Assembly: GCA_016256075.1 (NCBI GenBank)
Contig: SDVU01000680.1
Span: 1 to 11,421 of the forward strand
DNA: 11,421 nt
Direction of reading: 5' to 3'
Origin: Dictyocoela muelleri
Lineage: Eukaryota; Microsporidia
Positions within the stretch are counted from its first letter, which is position 1. The number at the start of each line of letters is the position of its first letter. Shown here piece after piece: positions 8,576 to 11,421 of the stretch. The position numbers were made by a program, and so were the translations under genes. Below the pieces are notes generated by a model. That model did no database searches. It worked only from the letters and a program-made list of their open reading frames with translations, and was not told the origin of the DNA.

Positions 8576-8914
8576 CGCTTCGTCGTCATACCTAACTATG
8601 ATATTATGTATTATGATGCAAATCCTGTCGGAAGTGGTTTTGTCTTAAAACAGAAGACTTCTAAGAACCAAAGATTTGGGGCCAAGGTTTGCATTAAATC
8701 GTCGTGTTTAAAGATGATTATATCGCGGAGAGTAATTGGGTGTTTTATTGGAATGTTTAGCTGCGAAATGGATTAGAATATGAAAACTTGTAATAAAAAT
8801 ATTTTATTTTATTTTAAAGATAAGGTCGAGTTATTTTTGAATATATCGATTTTTTCATAATAAAAATCATATTTTTATTACCGGAATTCATTTTATTCAC
8901 TTGAATTTTTTGAA
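8576..8914. other. Unassigned stretch after the LINE
   Basis: No feature is recognised with confidence. A frame of about 75 codons free of stops (8550-8772, + strand, containing 'RFVVIPNYDIMYYDANPVGS') may be the decayed tail of the LINE or chance. The base composition to about 8780 is richer in G/C than the surrounding spacer, which suggests former coding or mobile DNA. From 8790 it returns to plain AT-rich sequence. Confidence 0.4.
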
Positions 8915-8987
8915 GGTCAGATAGCTCAGAGGTTAACACTCTTAAATTTTACATTTAAGTATAGAGGTTCAAATTATTTTAATTACT
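8915..8987 (+). tRNA. tRNA-like sequence, probably degenerate
   Basis: A very good A-box, TAGCTCAGAGGTTA, lies at 8922-8935. CTTAAATTTTACATTTAAG (8941-8959) can form an anticodon-like arm with a 7-base loop that would present TTA, and a T-loop-like TTCAAAT lies at 8968-8974. The acceptor, D and T stems do not close, and there is no long variable arm as expected for a Leu tRNA. It is most likely a tRNA relic or chance; the similar A-box at 2646 is notable. Confidence 0.3.
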
Positions 8988-9082
8988 TTAATAAATAATT
9001 AGGAATTGATTAAGCAGTTAGAAGCTATAGAAATTTAGTTATTAATATACAGTTGTTCAAGTGTGGCAGAGCTGATTAAGAC

Positions 9083-9353
9083 CTGTACAAATCTTTTATT
9101 ATGAAGTAGTAATGACTCTCCTCGGTTTGCAGATGTGTGCTGCGACACATCTCACCAAAATAAGTAGTGGCAAATAAAAATCCTTGAAAACCTCTTATTA
9201 TCTGTATCTTGCTGAGTCATTGATAAAACGAAAATCATATCTAAATAATTACTGGGTAGCTTAGGAGCGATGTATTATTTGAACACTGGAACCACTGGTC
9301 TAAAGGCTATGGTAGGTCATGAAATGCACCAATGAATGTTGTCAGCATGAAAT
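9083..9353 (+). repeat. Unknown dispersed repeat, copy 1 (plus orientation)
   Basis: This stretch matches the reverse complement of 11144-11421 across about 270 bases. The best-conserved blocks are GACTCTCCT (9114-9122), GAGTCATTGATAAAACGA (9214-9231), GGGTAGCTTAGGA (near 9254-9266), GGTCTAAAG (near 9297-9305) and TCAGCATG (9342-9349). A hairpin near 9133-9154 (AGATGTGT ... ACACATCT) is also formed in the other copy from a different sequence. Just upstream, at 9063-9083, GTGGCAGAGCTGATTAAGAC resembles the A-box of Leu/Ser-type tRNAs, so a tRNA-headed SINE is one option; a fragment of a coding transposon or the end of a larger element are others. The family is not recognised. Confidence 0.8.
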
Positions 9354-9468
9354 ATATAAAACTTTTATAGATTTTAACTTTTATAGTTTCATTAATTGTT
9401 TTTATTTAAACTTTTTATTATTATTTAAATATCACCGAAAAACAATTTATTTCAAGAAATACTAAAGA

Positions 9469-9472
9469 CCCC
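9469..9472 (+). promoter_or_regulatory. CCC-type start-codon signal
   Basis: CCCC lies one base before the ATG at 9474, the same arrangement as at the propeller gene. In DNA this poor in C a run of four is unlikely by chance, so it supports the small ORF as a real gene. Confidence 0.6.
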
Positions 9473-9473
9473 T

Positions 9474-9749
9474 ATGAAAATATTTTTAAAAATTCCAAAA
9501 TGGCTTCAATTCATCGAACAAGAATATCGTCGTTCTCATATTCGAATAAACTCAATACAATCACGCCACTCAAATAATAAATCAAATACTAAAATATTAA
9601 AAAATGATAAAAACCAATATTTCATGCAGATAGGTGAAGATTTATATCCTTTGAAGCAAAGTAAGTTGACTTATGAAGTTGTTTTAATGCAAAATAACAA
9701 AGCTGACCAGATATTTGAAAATAAATATTATGTTTTCAGAAATGAATGA
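9474..9749 (+). CDS. Small basic protein of unknown function, 91 aa
   Basis: I do not recognise this protein. The N-terminal half is basic and rich in Ser/Asn ('RRSHIRINSIQSRHSNN'). The C-terminal half ('YFMQIGEDLYPLKQSKLTYE' to the end) reads like alternating beta strands, and no membrane segment or signal peptide is visible. Support for a real gene comes from the CCCC one base before the ATG, an in-frame TAA upstream in the AT-rich leader near 9424-9430 that leaves this as the first ATG, a balanced amino-acid composition rather than a homopolymer, and AATAAA 28 bases after the stop. It lies alone between the two inverted copies of the unknown repeat, so it may be a host gene or cargo of a larger element. 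It could still be a chance ORF. Confidence 0.6.
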   Translation: MKIFLKIPKWLQFIEQEYRRSHIRINSIQSRHSNNKSNTKILKNDKNQYFMQIGEDLYPLKQSKLTYEVVLMQNNKADQIFENKYYVFRNE

Positions 9750-9776
9750 TAAAAAGAAAAATGAAATTTTAAAGAG

Positions 9777-9782
9777 AATAAA
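9777..9782 (+). terminator. Putative poly(A) signal of the 91-aa gene
   Basis: AATAAA lies 28 bases after the TGA stop at 9747-9749, a normal distance for a short microsporidian 3' UTR. The motif is weak evidence in AT-rich DNA. Confidence 0.35.
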
Positions 9783-10568
9783 TATTATTTGATCTATTTA
9801 AAAATAATATTTATTTAAAAAATAAATCTTTATTGTTTGACTAAAACCTTTCTAAAAATCTTAATCAGGTGATAATTAAAATTTTTTATCTTTAATTTTA
9901 AAACCTATCAGAAATAATTTTTGTTTTAAATATTTCTTATGAATGCAATTTAACGGTCAAGATCACAAATTAATTTTATTCCTTAATTAATGGTGATTAA
10001 TACTTCTTATTAACGATAATATTTTTATTATTAATGATTAATAAATAATCTTTTTTTAAAAATTATTCAGCATTTACTTTTATTAAAAATAATTTTTTAT
10101 GCTTTTTATTAATTTTTCATTATTAAAAATAGTACCTTGTTATTATTTTTGATTTTTACATCATTTAGCCTAAAGAAATCGATTTTAAAAAATATAAATA
10201 ATAACTTTAAAGATCCAAAAAAATTAAATTTTTACTTTTTAAAACATAAAAAAACTTTAAAATAACAATTTTTTGTATTTAAGGACTTCTTTTTTCATTA
10301 TTTAAAAAATGAAAATTATACTTTTTATTATATTTAGTCATTTTTAGAATAATGAAAATTTGCTTTTATTAATAAATAATTGAATTATAATAACATATTT
10401 TGATCATTTTCTTTATTTTATATAATTTATGTTTTAACATTAAACTATAAAGGCCGGTTATATTTTAATATTTTAAATAATGAATAAGTTTTAATGTTTT
10501 TTATTGAAATTATGGTCATTTCCCAATATATGTCGGTATAGAAAAAATGAGGTATATAATACATGTGT
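9783..10568. other. AT-rich spacer without recognised features
   Basis: About 790 bases dominated by A/T homopolymer runs with short TTAATAAT-type repeats. I see no ORF, RNA gene or transposon end on either strand. TCATTTCCCAATATATGTC near 10515-10533 weakly resembles the tandem unit at 2431-2469. Confidence 0.6.
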
Positions 10569-11128
10569 CATCCCGATTGTCAGAATTCCCGATGGTCAGA
10601 AAAAAAAATTTTTAGATCTTGCTTGAAAAAAGACCTCCCCTCCGAAGATATCCTTTACAAATTTTCTCCTCTATATAAAAATGATTTTTTTTAAATCTTT
10701 TTTTATAAATATAAAAAAAATATGCGATCTAGTGCAGAATTTATCTTACAGAAGAAAATTTTCGTAAGATATATTTTTTACGTTCTCTTCCCTATAGTTA
10801 CTAAGAATTCCCTATAGTCAGAATTACCAAACGTTAGAAAAAAACTAGATCTTGCTTAAAATCCTCCCACCGAAGAGATCTTTTGCAAATTTTTCTTTCC
10901 TAAAAATCGTTTTTTTATTTTTAAATATTAAAAATATTTGTATTGGCGAGGAAAATTCACATAATATCTGTTCGATGTTGGAATTTTAAAGCAAGATCTA
11001 TTTTTTTCTGACTATTGGGAATTATGACTATTAGATTTTATGACTATTAGATTTTCTGACTATCGGGAATTCTGACTATCAGGAATTCTAACTATCATGA
11101 ATTATGACTATCGAGAATTATGACTACC
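10569..11128. mobile_element. Foldback-like element with 16-bp tandem repeats at its tips
   Basis: Three diverged copies of one module are present: 10569-10690 (+), about 10795-10915 (+) and 10945-11128 (-). Each consists of 16-bp units of the type ATTCCCGATAGTCAGA, then an A run, then AGATCTTGCTT, then a C-rich stretch with CCGAAGA and AAATTTT. Copies 1 and 3 face each other, so the element has inverted arms tipped by tandem repeats, as in Drosophila FB foldback elements. The left tip has two units (10569-10584, 10585-10600), the middle copy two (10807-10822, 10823-10838) and the right tip seven plus a partial. A hairpin, ATCTTAC/GTAAGAT with GAAAATTTTC inside, lies at 10743-10770. No ORF is present. 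Target duplications were not identified. Confidence 0.75.
11009..11128 (-). repeat. Tandem array of 16-bp units
   Basis: Seven complete units and one partial, all in exact 16-bp register, starting at 11009, 11025, 11041, 11057, 11073, 11089, 11105 and 11121. The consensus on the + strand is TGACTATCGGGAATTC. Units differ by one to five bases, and units 2 and 3 share a TTAGATTTT variant. The array ends about 15 bases before the second copy of the unknown dispersed repeat. Confidence 0.9.
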
Positions 11129-11143
11129 GCTACTGAATCTGTA

Positions 11144-11421
11144 TTACATGCTGAAAACATCCATAGCAGCCAACTCTGAGATTTCTCTCCAACCATAGTC
11201 TTTAGACCTTTGGTTCTTGTTGTTCCATTAATACGTTACTTCCTAAGCTACCCAGAAGCCCAGCTGTATACGCAATTTTCGTTTTATCAATGACTCGGCA
11301 GGATAAAGGTAATTAGAGGCTTTTTCATGATATTTTTATTTATAACTACTTTTTGCCGAGATGCGTTGCCGCACTCATCCCCACACCTAGGAGAGTCCCT
11401 TCTGCTTCATTGTCATATTAG
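11144..11421 (-). repeat. Unknown dispersed repeat, copy 2 (minus orientation, cut by window edge)
   Basis: This is the reverse-oriented partner of 9083-9353 and continues to the right edge of the window. The shared blocks appear here as reverse complements, for example TCGTTTTATCAATGACTC (11282-11299), TCCTAAGCTACCC (near 11240-11252) and CATGCTGAAAAC (11147-11158). On the minus strand it forms the hairpin GAGTGCG-GCAA-CGCATCTC (a GNRA-type loop) at the position where copy 1 forms a different stem, which hints at conserved structure. Its true far end lies outside the window. Confidence 0.8.

Noticed and set aside
8611-8660. Second Merlin zinc-ribbon relic ('CKSCRKWFCLKT')
   Set aside because: The match is short and isolated, with no DDE motifs downstream; adjacent sequence is better explained as the tail of the LINE.
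9063-9180. Functional tRNA-Leu or tRNA-Ser at the head of the repeat
   Set aside because: The A-box is good, but no acceptor stem, anticodon arm or canonical B-box could be assembled.
11009-11128. CRISPR array
   Set aside because: The 16-bp units abut with no unique spacers, no cas-like genes are present, and the genome is evidently eukaryotic.

Overview
The window looks like repeat-rich nuclear DNA of a microsporidian, probably a large-genome type such as Hamiltosporidium. This is an inference from four things: extreme AT content; two intronless ORFs that each carry a CCCC run within 8 bases of the ATG (the CCC/GGG start signal described for microsporidia) and an AATAAA close behind the stop; a Merlin-type DNA transposon; and Ty3/gypsy and non-LTR element remains. 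No species can be fixed from sequence alone. Asparagine-rich proteins also occur in Dictyostelium and Plasmodium, but the start-codon signal fits microsporidia better.

Layout. 1-1195: 3' part of a decayed Ty3/gypsy pol gene (RNase H end, integrase, integrase C-terminus), entering from outside the window. 1288-2438: a decayed Merlin (ISXO2/IS1016-like) transposon whose probable terminal inverted repeats can be seen. 2439-2970: AT-rich spacer with a tRNA-like Pol III box pair followed by T6, and a small GC-rich hairpin. 2975-3540: an almost G-free A-rich minisatellite with a 15-bp core unit, running up to the start of the main gene. 3564-6017: the one large intact gene, 817 aa, with an N-terminal coiled coil and a probable seven-bladed WD40-like propeller whose loops are filled with Asn-rich repeats. 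6018-6880: AT-rich 3' flank with 18-bp direct repeats. 6880-8575: a decayed LINE (RT, connecting region, C-terminal Cys motif), split by a ~290-bp foldback/MITE-like element at 7920-8211.

9083-9353 and 11144-11421 are two diverged copies of one unknown repeat in opposite orientation. Between them lie a 91-aa ORF with good microsporidian gene signals (9474-9749), about 800 bp of plain AT-rich DNA, and a foldback element with 16-bp tandem repeats at its tips (10569-11128).

The best candidates for something undescribed are the inverted-repeat-bounded block 9083-11421, the 16-bp-repeat foldback element inside it, the foldback element nested in the LINE, and the propeller gene with its Asn-rich loop inserts. 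Only two ORFs look like functional host genes. They do not form an operon and no shared pathway can be inferred.
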